In this document: in pieces, positions 26,871 to 39,921 of the stretch | How positions within the stretch are numbered: position 1 is the stretch's first letter | Layout: each line of letters opens with the position of its first letter | Assembly: GCF_000165425.1 (NCBI RefSeq) | Contig: NW_001799166.1 | Coordinates: 312,459-376,458 of the forward strand | Direction of reading: 5' to 3' | From: Paramecium tetraurelia | Lineage: Eukaryota > Ciliophora > Oligohymenophorea > Peniculida > Parameciidae | Length of the DNA stretch: 64,000 nt | Position numbers and translations under genes: made by a program | The notes under the pieces: model-generated | What the model saw: only the letters and a program-made list of their open reading frames with translations | Databases searched by the model: none | Told to the model about the DNA's origin: nothing

Positions 26871-28269
26871 ATGTACTAAGATATAGATTATAATGAGGCC
26901 AACAATGTGAACGCACCAAAAACCTCAACAGAGCACAGTAATACAAAATCATCTGATTCGTAAAGAGTAAGTTATTTTTATTATTAGAAATTATCTCAAA
27001 TGAAATATAATAATAAAGAAAATCCAGTCATTATTGATAATAAATACATATTGCTTAATGTAATCTATTAAGGAAAGACTTCAACAATCTTTGAAGGTAA
27101 TAACACTACTATTTTCAAAGCAATCAATTTATAAATACAATAGGCATGTGTTGTTAGGATGACTATTTTATCAAAAACTGACAATAGCACTAAAATACTT
27201 TAGTACTTTAAAACTTAATTCGAGAATCAGTATGAGGAGAAATATTAAAGTGGAAAAATAACATAGAACCCATAAGATTGTCTCGTGAGATTGATCGATC
27301 ATGGAGTTTTCATGAATCAATATAATTATCAAGTTCTCAACAAAACCGGTCCTAGCTTAAAATTTTGGTTCAACTTTTGGAAATCAAGGTTTTCCTTTGA
27401 ATGCATAATTTTAGTCATTCTGAAAACAGTAATAATGTTAACATTTTAGATTGATGCTCTGTAGTTATTGCATTCTGGCAACTTTATTCATGCGAATTTA
27501 AATATGTAGAGTCTATTAACAAGTCTGGAAAATTAGAGGACACTTTCCTTAGGCAATCTATAATAGGCAATAGTATTCAAACCAAATTCAAAGATAGTCT
27601 AAAAATGTCAACATTTAAATAAATATTCAAGTTTGGGATAGCATCTAGGAATATGTAACAAATTACTAATAAAATGATTAGAAGTTTATCCCAAAGATGA
27701 TTTAGAAAGTCTACTCTATATTGTAATATAATTATTGACAGATGGAGAATTCTTTGATTATTAAAAAAAATTTAAGACAAGAGCAGACAAGTTATAATGG
27801 TATTTTTCGACTAAGCATTCATTTCTACCTGAAAAGGTTCTTAAAAATTATCCCCCTTGTTTTACAGACTTTGCTAATAAGATAAAATTCCTAAACCCAA
27901 TGGAATTACCAGTGAATTACGATGCTTTAAAGGCTGTATTTAAGGGATGCAAAAATTTGGAATTTGATTGGGTAATTTATTTAATCACAAATATAGAGTT
28001 CTTTAATTAATGGATTAAAGAAGAACAGCGGAAAAACTAGTCAATAAGTATCGACATAAAATTTAGAATTTAAATCTGGATAAGTATCACTTGATACAAT
28101 TAATGAATCATTAAATGAATAAGTCATTGATTTACATCATCGTTTAGTGAAAACTCAAAAACATATTGGAGATCATTGTGATTACAATCCAGAAACTTAA
28201 GAATCTGATGGGGAAATCTCTTTTGAAGAAGAATCAACAGATAAAAGCTATGTTTACTGCTTCAAATGA
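26871..28269 (+). CDS. CK1-like protein, predicted pseudokinase
   Basis: About 441 residues, introns of 21, 27 and 25 nt plus a possible in-frame 21-nt one. The N-lobe has YQGKTSTIFEGNN and ACVVRMTIL, where the beta-3 Lys is replaced by Arg. IDALQLLHSGNFIHANLNMQ sits where casein-kinase-1 proteins have the HRDIKPDN loop, so the catalytic Asp is lost. No DFG is visible downstream. The C-lobe still has CK1-like helices (DDLESLLYIVIQLLTDG). I predict a catalytically dead scaffold or decoy. The Ser/Glu-rich tail is unrecognised. Confidence 0.7.
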
Positions 28270-28810
28270 CACTTACTTAAACAATTTATTTATTTTCTAT
28301 TAATAATTAAAATTTAGTTAAATATACATCTCTGAATTAATTTGAAAAATATAAAGATTTCAAATAAGTATAAAAAATATTAAAAAAGTATCAAAGAGAA
28401 TAAAATATTTGATTATAATTATTATTATTTTGATTCAAAATCCATCATTAGTAAAATATGAGAATAACAATAATTATTATATCATTCAATCATTCATATA
28501 TGAATTCCTTCTGATTATGCTGTTTTTCCTTCTTCTATTTTTTAATACAGTTATTGGATAATCTTATTTTATTTGTTTTTTTACTCCTAATTAATCATCA
28601 TAACAAATTTAAATTAATTCTCGCGCATTGTTTAATTGCATAGCATATTAAAATGAATGACAATGTTTCAAGTGAAATTTGAATTCTTAAATAGTTTTGA
28701 TAAATTAAATGCTTAAAGAATTCTTTAGCTCAGTCAATGTTTATAAAATAATCTATATACTAATCAAATATTGAATCAATAGAGTTAATTAGATATAGAT
28801 ATATTATGTT
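28270..28810. other. Non-coding interval between convergent genes
   Basis: 541 nt between two gene 3' ends. It is AT-rich with stops in every frame. I see no gene, tRNA or long repeat. Confidence 0.6.
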
Positions 28811-29783
28811 TCAAACTAACTAAGATCTACAAACTGGACAAGTTATATTGGTTTTAATCCAAACTTGAATACATGTAGTGTGAAATATGTGATTTTTATT
28901 ACATTTTAATCTTGTATAGTATTCATCATTTTTGAAGGAATCCCAGCAGATGATACATATATTTTCATCAGTCAATTATTAGCCTTCAACGTATTTCTCT
29001 TTTTTCAAAGATCTGAGAAGTTTCTAAGTATGTTGAAGATGCTTACATTATTTTTTGACGTTAATTTCTTTATTGCATCATAGCATTTAACACAAAACCA
29101 TCCTATACAATGAAATACATATGGAAATATAAAAAAGACTGAGTCCAAGGAGATGATGATTAGCATAAAGCTCACGATCACATTCTAATCACCTAAAATA
29201 ATAAGATCTAATACTTGTATAATAATTAGCAAAGCTAAAAAAGAAGGCAACATAAATAATGTAGTAGATGACCCAAATTCTTAAAATATATTATGTTTAT
29301 ACATGTTTATGGTGATTCTAAAATAGAACGCCTTTTTGTGAAGTTAGTCGAGGGCATATCTTAAAGCAAATATTGTTTAAAAGTCATTCAGTGTAAATGG
29401 TATAACTTATTAGGCATCATATAAGTTGAAGAGATTCAAATAAAATGAAACCTTCCTTAACTAATATATGGTTTCAGCTATCTTCAATCTAGTCATAAAT
29501 ATATTATTTACAATTCCAATCCAATACAGATTAGCAATAAAGTATTTAAAAGAGTGTTATTGCATTCAAAAGGACACTTATAAAATGGGATGAAACAAAG
29601 GAGAACATAGAGTATTCTGTAAATAAGAATAGCTTGTGTCAATCTCTTTAAAGTCAGAAATTAAAGTCTTCCTTTCTTTAATAAATAAGATTGTCGAGCA
29701 TCTTGCATCACTGCATTAAGAACGTGCTATGAACTTTGGACTTAGTCATTCCCTTAATTCTAATCAGATATTTAAGGCGCCAT
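28811..29783 (-). CDS. Multi-pass membrane RING-H2 protein, probable E3 ubiquitin ligase
   Basis: 308 residues, two 23-nt introns. Four or so hydrophobic segments (for example AILIYRILYVLLCFIPFY, LFMLPSFLALLIIIQVLDLI and SVFFIFPYVFHCIGWFCV) precede a C-terminal RING-H2. That finger reads CIICWDSF...CNKNHIFHTTCIQVW...CPVCRS, with the C3H2C3 ligand order complete. Membrane RING-H2 proteins ubiquitinate substrates at endomembranes; the substrate is unknown. The protein ends just after the finger (QLV, stop). Confidence 0.88.
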
Positions 29784-29853
29784 ATTGAGTTCTATTTATT
29801 CTACATCCATTTATCTTTTATTTTATATATATATATAATTGAAGGTTATAAAT

Positions 29854-30558
29854 TCACTTCTTTATAAATATATACATATAAAATTTGAGTTCCTTTAAAC
29901 CTGGATACAATGTGTGAGATTATTCACGGTCTAACAAACAAGGTTGGTAATACTTTTCATCTTCCAACAATTCCTTTTTGATCTCAAATAAACCCTCAGA
30001 ATTCATAATATCTATAAATTCTGAAGTGCACATTCTACTACTTGGTATTATCAAATAAAATATCCCATTTTATTCTAAAATACAATTATAACTTACTTAA
30101 TAATTTAACTATTGTTTAATATAAGTCATACAAGGGTGCACCTGAATAGACTAAATCACTTCCAACAATTGTATCCACTTAGAAACTTATTTTGTTATGA
30201 TTTCTCCAATCTAATTGCATAAGAATACATGGCGACTGATTTAATTTTACATTCAGCCAAGCATTATCCAAAACATCTTAATTATAGTCTGTCATAATGA
30301 CTCGAGTGTATTTTGAGATTAGAATGCCTGCAATACCTACTCCAGTTCCCAAATCCATGAATATTTATTTTGATGGCATGATATTATAATACACGTATCT
30401 CGTCAATACAATGCCTGCCTTTTAAAATGTAAAATCTTTTAATTTACTTCCCATAAATGGAATCCATCCTATCCATGTTTGAATTATATAGTGTTCCTTA
30501 TTTTGATTGATAAACCAGGAGCAAGAATAATGTCATCAATTTAGAATTATTAATTCAT
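29854..30558 (-). CDS. METTL21-type protein methyltransferase (methyltransferase family 16)
   Basis: 217 residues, introns of 29 and 22 nt. GQDGFHLWEAGIVLTRYVYY resembles the family-16 N-terminal Trp-Glu/Ala-Gly motif. FMDLGTGVGIAGILISKY is the SAM-binding motif I. MTDYNQDVLDNAWLN is post-I, and VGSDLVYSGAPLYDLY holds the Asp-x-x-Tyr signature. Members methylate lysines on chaperones or translation factors using S-adenosylmethionine. The substrate cannot be deduced here. Confidence 0.82.
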
Positions 30559-30686
30559 TTTATTTTTAATGACAAGGAAAATTAGGATAGTTCATAATTT
30601 ATTATTTTTATACCAATCATATCTGAATGTTAGACAATATATAAATATATTTATAATTATAATTTAAAGGACAAGAGAATATATAA

Positions 30687-32435
30687 TCAATTATTTTAAA
30701 TCAGTATATGCTTCTCAATATTAGAGACTATTTTAGCAAATCTAGATTTTATCTTTTCATCCCAATAGGGTTTGGAATCTTGCAATTCTAAAATACTAGA
30801 TTTGTCGAAACCATTCTCAATAACAACAGTTTCATCTGTATTAATTTTTGAACTAATTATGATTTCAGATGCTCCAAGGCCTGTATTCTCATCAATATTT
30901 AACTTCAAAATTCTTTAAATAGGATGCACATTTTTAGTTTTTACCAGCTCTAAATCTTTGAAATAATCTATGAATAGTATTTGAACGATTTAAGTAAGAG
31001 CAGATAAATAACTTAAAGTTTAATTATTATGTTCTATATCCTTAATGTTCATATCCTTAAATATTGAGAATATATTAGGGATTATTGTTTAGAACATTAA
31101 AAATTCGGTGGCTAATAATAATTATTATTTTCTAGTGATTTTGCAAACGAATGCTGTATAATAACACGCTCTTTTTGAAACAAATAAACAAGATTAAGAA
31201 GTGCTAGATTTGTAGAAGTTCAAATTCAGTAGATGTACTATTACTTGTGGTAACACATTCTACTAAGTTGCTATTTCTAAAGATTATAAAAGTAAAAGAG
31301 CTAATTGGCAAAACCTTTGCTTTTTTATATCTTTCTATACAGAGTCTTGAAACATAGAAATCTCTTGGCATTCTTTTAGATATTTTTTATCCAGTATGCT
31401 TGAATTTAATTTTTTAAATATCCCTTCTGCAAATTCCTTCTAATGATATAATAAGTTTTTAGTTCTGAATTAATCTAGATATTTTTGATGTACACTTTTT
31501 GATTGATCCAAACTTGTAGAATATAATGCTCTTTCTTTTAATATTAATCTAGTTATAAGATTTATATATACCTATGCTTTCTTGAAATTCTAATAACTGC
31601 CAATACTACAATAATTCGTTTTCTGAGCTAATATCTTTTAAATTAAGCCTTTCTCTTACGAAATTACTAATACTCATTATCATCAAAGACGGAATCATCT
31701 TAACCCCCAAATTTTAGGGCTTCAAAAGTATCGATAACACTATAAAGTCTTTTCTATCGATGGAAATTTGGCTTTAGAATAGCTTTTTCATTCTTTTCAG
31801 GTAATTAAAGCTCTAACTTTATTTTAAGAAAATATACTTGGTAGAATTCTATTATTTGTTTTTGCTACCTAAATAACATATTGATTTAATTCATGTTGAT
31901 TTTTCATAGTATTAAGTGGATCCAAACTCTCCATTTAATTATATTCCGACTCCTTCATCTCTACATCTGGTTGAATAGTATCATGCATAACAAAAGATTT
32001 AGGTGCTTGTTGTTAAACTGTTTGTTAATTTAAATATTTTGCATGTCCCTTCTATTTGATATCCTGGAACATTGGGTTTTGATTTCTTAAATGTTCTGTC
32101 TTTGGTAATAATTCGTGGTGTCGTTTCAAGGGAATAAACTTAGGATTTCCTTACATTTTCTCCCAATTCATTAATTTTGAAAGTATATCCACCTCTTTTT
32201 TTGATTTGTGACTACTTAAAGTGGAATTGGTGTTATCATTGAAGTGAGGGGAATCAAATAACTTTATTTACTTCCTTTAGACTGAAATAGATTGCTTTCC
32301 AGTCGATATTAAAGGTATATTTAATTCTTTTGAAACTGAAATGTATCCATGTGAATCTATTGAAGGAGTTTAACATTCAGACACAAAATTTCTTTAGGTA
32401 TACCTTGATGACGATCTCTCGGAAAAAATGTTCAT
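30687..32435 (-). CDS. Unknown protein, first member of a four-gene tandem family
   Basis: About 566 residues, introns of 25 and 23 nt. The N-terminal 230 residues are polar and disordered. A strongly basic helix follows (RKRKAQFKRYQLRKRIIVVL), resembling an IQ or membrane-surface helix. Then comes an all-helical region with FVSKRACYYTAF and an aromatic C-terminal end. The basic helix, the [FY]VSxRxxY motif and the final helix are shared with the next three genes. No known domain is recognised. The spliced length and the shared motifs support coding. Confidence 0.65.
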
Positions 32436-32636
32436 TGAATAAAAATGGAAAATAAATTTTAAAATACCTTAATTAAAATTTCTACTTAATTCTATATATA
32501 ATAATAGAAATTCCTATACTAATTATAATATTCAAGCTTATTGGGAGACCAAATTATTTGATTAAAATCAACTTATTGATTTTTATATTAATATTAAATG
32601 AAATAATATAAATATTGCAATGAACATATACTATTA

Positions 32637-33692
32637 TCATACGATTTATTTTTCTAAATGTTTTACTGCCATCTTAAAATATTCTTAAATCTTTCCTTAT
32701 TAGGATCTATTGAACTACAATAGGCTTAAAATTTATTCATCAGTGTAAAGACCATCAATTAAATTAAAAGAACCAGAATGTTTACTCTTAAATGTAAGTT
32801 ATAATTTATTATTAGTAACCTTAATATCACCTTGAATACAATCGTAATTACAGATGGCACAATTCATTTCATCAAAATATTATTTAAATAGTAATTATAG
32901 AGCACTAATGACAATTCTCTTGCTGAAATTGCAAGATAACTGATCTTAAATTATTGCTTCGGCAAGATTAAATAGTATAATCTCCATACCAATTAGAGCT
33001 GCCTCTTTCTCTTACAACTCATCTAATATGGCTTCTTTGTATTGAGTTCTTTCTGAAACATATTGGGTGAAGTATAATTTATAATCTTGATACAATTGAG
33101 AACATAAGAAACCTTTTAAATCGTAATGTATATAATGAGGATGTGTATAATAAGCAAGACTTTCAACTATAAATTTAATAGCATTAATCAGCTACATTTT
33201 AGATGTATCTGCTTTAGTATTGAAATTAGGATTTTTTAAATAATCAAAGACAGGTGATTTTATTGAAGATAACGATTTTTTGCATATTCCTCGACACCAT
33301 TTGAACACTACTTCATTCAAGACTGTGTCTCTTAATGATTCTTTTCCATTCAAAGTCTTCCTCAGATTAGTGTTTGGCTTCTTATGTTTTTGATGTTATA
33401 ATTTTTGTAATCTTAAACAAGCTCTAATCACTATCACACACCTTTTGAAAATTTTCTTCAGATAATTAAAATTTTATATTTAGAGCAAGTTGGGAGTCAT
33501 AATCAGCTGCAGACTTTCAGTAGCTGTAGAGACTTTGATCCATTATTTTTTGGGAGATGGTGAATTACCTGATTTTTTTGATCTGCTAGTCTCAAAATTA
33601 AAATCAGATATAAAGAGATTTTTATTTTACCTATTCGAGAATTGTAATTGAGACTGTTAATTATCAGTCAAATATATAGATGCGGTTTTCAT
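32637..33692 (-). CDS. Unknown protein, second member of the tandem family
   Basis: 351 residues with no required intron. A short Ser-rich N-terminus precedes the basic helix (YLKKIFKRCVIVIRACLRLQ). A helical core has INAIKFIVESLAYYTHPH, the family motif YVSERTQYKEAI, and a Cys pair CAICNYDC. Adjacent helices end in EYFKMAVKHLEKQIV. It aligns by eye with the proteins at 33974 and 35070. The function is unknown. Confidence 0.65.
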
Positions 33693-33973
33693 TAATCGAT
33701 TTATTATAATTAATATGATACCAATCATTTTATAAAATCCTTTATAATGATTAGGTTAAGTCCCCTAGATAAACAGCAATATAGGTAGATACAAAATTTA
33801 AGCGTCTTAATTAACCCAACTCTGTTATAATTTACATATTTGATAAAAGATTATATTTGCTTAAGTATAATTATATATTAGCAAAATTAATAATTATTAT
33901 TATAATAAAGTAATGAATATAATTTTTAATACATATAAATTTTATTTAGAGATAAGTATAAATAAATATATAA

Positions 33974-35023
33974 TCATTGATAGAAGTCTATGAGAAATAG
34001 TTATAAATGCTCTATGGTTTTATTAAAGTATTATGTTATTTTTTCATCAAAATTTGGTCGTAAGTTAAGTAACTTTTCAATTTCATCAGAAGGGTAAGTT
34101 CCATAAATTATTTAATTGCTTGAAAATAAAGTCTATTGTGGATCTGCTTTTAAAATATATTTTTGATTCTTTGTTTCCTCTATTGTTAATTGAATCAAAT
34201 TTTGTTGAGGTTGGTATTAAGACTTTAAACAGGTGTATTTTTTCAAATATAAATGTTGAAGAGTACTAATCAGCATAATAATTGCAAATTAGCTTGTATT
34301 TGTGAATTCAAAGAGAATAAATGCAAATCTAAAAAAGAGCAAAACTTCCATAATAATCATTGATTATTGATCTAATGTGATTTCGTTATTTAAATGGGAT
34401 ATGTAAGGGGTTCTCACAGATACAAAAGCTGTAAACTGATTCTTCTCATTTAAAAACAGTTACGAAAACAAAAAGTGTTTTATTTCAATACTCACAATAT
34501 CAGGATGAGTAAAATAGGCCATGTTTTCGAAGAAGAATTTGATTGCATTAATTAGGATAAATTGAGAATTGTCTTCTTTTATCTTATTTCCAGGGGATTT
34601 TATGTAATTAAAGAGATTTTGAGGAATTGTTGAAAATGATTTTTAAAATATTCCCAAACACCAGGCCTTGAATTTCTCATTTATTGTTTGAGGAAGCTTC
34701 AAAGTGGTTTTTTTAACCTTTTTTAGATTTGCTAGACTGTGTTAGTATGGGGATTCATTAATTACTCTTTATAATCTTCTGATAAATCTAAGAACGATCA
34801 AAAATATTCGTAATCTTTTCTTTATTCCAATTCTATTGGATTGTTTCAACAAATAGCTTGCATTAGAAAAAAGAGTCTATTGCTCCTTTGGATAATTCAA
34901 CACAGCCTTTTTGGGTGATTCCCTGAATGTAGTGAGACTCTCGTATTTGGAATAGTTTGATCTGCTAGAATTAAGCTGAACTGGTTGCTTAATTAAATCT
35001 TTGAATTCATCCGAAAAAATCAT
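33974..35023 (-). CDS. Unknown protein, third member of the tandem family
   Basis: 349 residues with no required intron. A 70-residue polar N-terminus is followed by KKRLRIFLIVLRFIRRLQRV, the family's basic helix. Then come INAIKFFFENMAYFTHPD, FVSVRTPYISHL and a C-terminal helix ITQYFNKTIEHLQLF. It is clearly the closest relative of the preceding gene: same order, same THPD/THPH box and same spacing. The gap to the next paralogue's 3' end is 46 nt. The function is unknown. Confidence 0.65.
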
Positions 35024-35069
35024 ATAAATATTATTTTAGATTTTATATACACAATATGATCAATAATAA

Positions 35070-36567
35070 TCAAAATTTATAAAGAAATAAATTATTAAGT
35101 ATTCTTTTAAAGCATTTCTTAATTGATGAATGCCATGAGATTTTGGTAAACAATGGACTCAATTCATCCATTCTATATGTACCAATTATTAGCTCCTCTT
35201 TCTCTACTTAAATACACTCCTATAGAGCGTAATCTTTTTTGTTAACTTATGCAAATTTAAATTAAATTAACTTATAGTTGCCACTTAAATCATTCACTGT
35301 TGGTAAATCCGTAAATGTTTTCATAAACAAATACTGCAATAAAGTAATCAAAACTCTTATAAGAAAGATACTATTGGGTTTATTGATATTAATCACTTTT
35401 GGATTATTTATTGATAGCATCAATCCTTAAAGTAAATTGTAAATTATAGATTCTGAATAAATCATCACTCTCTATTCATCTGCGATGATTTTATATTTGC
35501 TTGATAAGTAAGTCGTACGTTTAGAGACAAATTTACTAAAGAACTTTCTTTATTCTTCAAACAGGTCTTTGTACATGATTAACCCAAATTCTCTAATGAA
35601 TAATTTCTGATTAGTAAATAATTCGAATGAAGTCATAAAATACCAGAAAACTTGAGTTGTTACATTAATTGCATGATCTAATTGTAATGGTGCTAATTGA
35701 TTTTCCTAATATAATTCAATAAATTTACTATAAAATTGATTTTGTGATCATCAAGTGTTTCGGATTGAATAATAGAAATAGCCTTCGTAAATACCATTTA
35801 ACACCATTATTTGATTTTTATTGCATTAATAGTTGTGTTGAAAGATAATTCCTGTTTGCAATCAATTTCTTTTGATATCGCCACATCCCATTATTCCCTT
35901 TTTGGTCTTATTAAAATCTATATTCTGCATAAGGCTCTGGCTACTTAAAAGATGGATTTTAATTTTTTCAACCATTTATTTTAAAAGGTAAAGTTAGTTA
36001 ACAAATTCTGAGCATGACCAGCAAAATTTCTGATTCCTTTAATGTTTCTTCCAGGTTTTATTGACTTATCTTTGTGTTGTTATAATGAGGCTTACCTTTT
36101 CACTGTGACTAATTAGTTTCTTTCAGTTTAAGTATCCAAAGTTAAATATTTTTTATTTTATTAATTTTCTTAAGTATCTTAACCAACTTCATCAAAATTT
36201 TGATTCTACCTGATTTAGCGTTGATTTTTTTAATTTTGGTATTCATTAGTTACTGGATTCAATTTAAATTTGTGAGAACTTATGTCTGTTTTCTGTCGTA
36301 ATTAATGAGAATTCATTTCATCTTAGACTAAAATATTTTTGTTATGTGCTCTTTAAGAAGCATCATACCTTTATTCATTCCTTTCTACTGTTATAATATT
36401 TAAATACAGTGAGCTATGCTATAGTTTTCGGTGTTCTAAACATTTCTTTCGGAACTTTAAGAAGTTTCTTTTCTCACCCATTACCTATTTGTAGGTAAAT
36501 CTAAAGAATCAGATCTTTATTCTTTGTTAGTGTTTTTAATTGTTGGTAATCTATTTTGATGATGCAT
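35070..36567 (-). CDS. Unknown protein, fourth member of the tandem family
   Basis: About 477 residues. The first exon starts at 36567 and is joined by an unusually long 41-nt GTATGA...TTTTAG interval. If that is not an intron, the start is the ATG at 36316. A 23-nt intron lies near the middle. A long Gln/Asn-rich N-terminus leads to the basic helix (NKWLKKLKSIFQVARALCRI), the motif FVSKRTTYLSSK and paired hydrophobic helices (RVLITLLQYLFMKTF). Similarity to the three genes downstream is clear at these blocks. The start is 30 nt from the divergent PG-rich gene. Confidence 0.6.
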
Positions 36568-36597
36568 TAAAAAGGATTAATTATTATTGTTTAAATA

Positions 36598-37713
36598 ATG
36601 TAAATAAAGCGAACTTCAATTGAATAAGCTGGTTTGGAAATATTGTTGGAAGGCAACATGTCTCCAATTGCTAGTTAATTGGATTTGGATTAGGATACAC
36701 AATCATTTTTGAGTAAGGATGATCTGAAGAACAACTTCAAACCCTTTTAAAATGAGAGAAACTCTATTGGTAAATTAATTCATAGAGCAAAAAGTAATGA
36801 CACCACGTCAAAATTTCATTTTCTAAAAAGTTAATAAATGGTTTTGCACGCAAAAGACAAAGAGGCTGTACCACAAGCTAATCATGCATTCAAGTGGAGT
36901 ACCACTCACTTATTAGGACTTAAGAAACGAGATATAACTCCAAAGGATCAAGCAGTCTCTCTAAGATAGAGGTTGAGGAATTTTAAAATCAATCTATAAG
37001 CTGATTAAGGTTTCATTAAACAGTTTAGAGAATACAAAAAATAATATGTTCCAAAAACCCAATTAACCAGAGCCTTCCTGACACCTAGAAGAGAACATTT
37101 CTATAGGGATGTATGACTATTCGACTTATTCTAGACTTCTACTCCTGGCCCAGGAGTCTACTCAGATTAACTGTTAATCACTGAACCCGGTTAATCTATT
37201 GAGTTTAATAAAAGTTCATAAACGACCAAATCGCCATCTCCTATGTGTTAGAGGGACTTCTATGATTTCCAATTTCTGAAAAGGAATGATAATACACCTG
37301 ATTTTCAGAGAACAATTAGCAGGGATAAGGCGTATCAAAGAAGTATTTTTGCTTAGATTGAAATTCAGAAGAAGGAGAACATGGTATTTGAAATAGGTTT
37401 ATAGTGAAGAAACTTCAAAAAGAGGAACCTTATGATGAATAAAAAATAGACAGAGAGATTGAGTACTTATTATATTAATAATAAAAATATGGAAAACTAA
37501 GTACTATCTTAAGATATATAGATCAGATTATTAGAGGATAATTGATAGCAATAATGAAATCAAGAAGTTAGTATAGCCTGATGCTCTCGATAACAATTGG
37601 AGTAAAATGCTGTAAATCTACAATACTTAATTTATAGAGAACGTTATGGGTTTAAGAAATTAAAGGGAGGTAAAATCAAAAAGTAAAGAGTATAAACAGC
37701 TGCAAATGGGTGA
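36598..37713 (+). CDS. PG-rich (STPGR/SHIPPO-like) axonemal protein
   Basis: About 338 residues, introns of 24, 26, 26 and 23 nt. The diagnostic block is RDTSTPGPGVYSDQLL, the Pro-Gly-Pro-Gly-x-Tyr repeat of sperm-tail PG-rich proteins, which line ciliary microtubules in characterised members. Flanking regions are basic and polar. A TGA at 37405 would end the protein early, but a 26-nt GTTTAT...AAAAG intron spanning it keeps a good frame (EEPYDEQKIDREIEYLL) to a TGA at 37711. Expression in cilia is inferred from the family. Confidence 0.7.
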
Positions 37714-37817
37714 TAATTTATATATTTATATATTGGATTCTTTTTATCCATTTTAAAATAATACATTTTCAAATACTTATTATTATTTTAACAGAAAAAT
37801 AATTCAATAATTGAAAA

Positions 37818-39305
37818 ATGTACTATGCAGAAGAATATTCACCTCCACGGATTCCTTAACTCAAACCCCTTGCTATTATTGAATAGGACGAACTTATGAC
37901 TTTGAAATAAAAAAAATTGGAATTGGAACTTAAATTAAAATAGAGAGAATTAGAAATGAAGTAAAATCAAAAACAAGATTAAAATGATGATCAGGAGAAC
38001 ACTATTTTAAAGATTCAATAGACTCAAGAACCAAAAAAAGGAAAAGGAGGATCGAAAACAAAGTAAACAGGATAATAATAGTAATAATCATAATCCACTT
38101 TGGCATAAATGAAGGAAGCTGAAAGAGTTGAAAATGAAAAAAAAGAGATGTTATCAAAAATAACATTTTTAGAAAAAGAAAAAAAAGCACTCCAAAATTA
38201 ATTTGAATAATTAAAAGAATCCATAAGAGCTGATAATGTTTAACTTAAGGAATAAGCTATTAAAAGTAAGAGTGAAGCTACGACAATGTAAAAATAGAAG
38301 GATGATATTGAAAATGAAAAAAATGCCATGGTTAAAGAAAATAGAAAAGTCAAATAAGAAATGAAAATTTGGTAGGACAAATACAACGATCTAGTTAAAT
38401 CTGCTGCAGAAGCTGAAGCAAGAATAAAAGCTAATAAAGATGTTGTTAATGAAAGAGAGGAGAAAATTAAATGGATTGAAGATAGATTAAAAAAAGAAGA
38501 AGAATAGCATAAAAAAACTTAGGAAAGATGCATGGTCTTAGTTAATGAAATCAATTAATTAAAAAGAGAATGTGACAATTTCAGAAAAGACAAAGAAAGA
38601 TTATTAGATGAAATCTAATAAATTAATCAAAAGCATACTCTAAAGTATAGTGATCTAAACGAATAAGTGCTTCTCTATTAAAGAGAATTAAACGAATAAA
38701 AATTAGGACAATCAGAATTTAAGAGATTATTGGATCAAAAGAGCAATAGAATTAAAGATTTAGAATTTGAAAGAGAAAGATTATTAGTTAGAGTTTAAGA
38801 TTTGGATAGATTAGAACATAAATTGGGAGCCAGAGATAGAGAAATCATAGAATTGGAAGTTGAATTAGATAGAGTTAAGAGAATGAGAGGAACTCATATT
38901 GTTGAAAAGATAGTTCATCCAATTGGCTATGAGATTCCTAGGGAAGTGCCTGTGTATCCTCCTTAACAAGATCATGATGTTGTAAAGTTGAGGGAAGATC
39001 TTTTGTATTTGAAATAAGAGAAAGAAAGAGCATTGGATGAAGCCGAATATTGGAAGAATAGATATCAAGATCTAGAATTAGCAGAAGATAGAGCTGTTAA
39101 TTTAATGGCACATCAAAATAAGAATGAATCTGATCTTAATGTAAAGTTATAAGAAGCACGAAGCATTATGTTTACAAAAGTCATGGGTTTAATTAATGAT
39201 TTGAGTAAATTAAGAAGAACATCCATATCTAATGATGTAAAAGAAGCAATTGAGCAAGTTCTTAATAATCACAATGATATTTTGAAATACATAATGACAT
39301 AATGA
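37818..39305 (+). CDS. Long coiled-coil protein
   Basis: 495 residues in one uninterrupted exon. After a short Pro-containing start (EYSPPRIPQLKP), nearly the whole chain is Glu/Lys/Gln-rich heptad sequence, broken near residue 370 by VHPIGYEIPREVPVYPP. A last helix (KVMGLINDLSKLRRTS) closes it. This is typical of basal-body, striated-fibre or axonemal linkers. There is no specific family signature, so the role is inferred only from the fold. Confidence 0.82.
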
Positions 39306-39474
39306 CGATATAATAAATTTAATTATATATTCTCTTATTAAAGTCAAATATTTTACTTTTAATTAAATTTTATGTTCTCATCTAGTATCAATTCATTAAA
39401 ATAATGATCATGATATTGTAAATTACAATAAATTTTGTATCAGGAAAAACGTTCATATCACAATTAAAAAGAGG

Positions 39475-39900
39475 ATGTCTAATCTGAATAAAAGTATCTT
39501 GGGTATTCTAATATTCAGTACCCTCCTTATCCCTTTCTTAAATTTCATTACATTTATAATAGGTTATAATTCATCGACTCAAAATTATATTTTTTTGTCC
39601 TAAATTTTCTCTTTCCTTACTTCTCAATCTTCCATATACTGCTTTTTCTCTTCATTCTCATCTGAGGAGAACATTTGGATGAATGATGATAAATATTATT
39701 CTTTATAATTATAAAAGTGAAGGCATTATAACACACATGATTGGTCATTAATTGACATATTTTTAAGCATACATTATCTTAATTGCGTCAATCGCAAATA
39801 TATTTCTCAATATTCATTTAATGTAATTAATGAACATAAATTTATAAAACGGGTAATCTGCAGATAATTATAATTAATATTATTTCAATTCATAGATTCT
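39475..39900 (+). pseudogene. Membrane-protein fragment, receptor-like, frame broken
   Basis: From the ATG at 39475, 81 codons read as two hydrophobic helices (SILGILIFSTLLIPFLNF; YIFLSQIFSFLTSQSS) before a TGA at 39718. Another frame then continues at once with a good third helix (LTYFQAYIILIASIANIFLN). No GT...AG interval lies between the frames. This suggests either a frameshifted remnant of a receptor-type gene or a sequence error. The pattern recalls the membrane part of the gene at 13379. It is reported as a fragment, not a confident gene. Confidence 0.35.
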
Positions 39901-39921
39901 TAAATCCATTTATTGTAACTA

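Noticed and set aside
37405-37407. TGA as the end of the PG-rich protein
   Set aside because: A 26-nt GT...AG interval spans it and the sequence downstream, after two more tiny introns, reads well to a TGA at 37711 with a multiple-of-three length.
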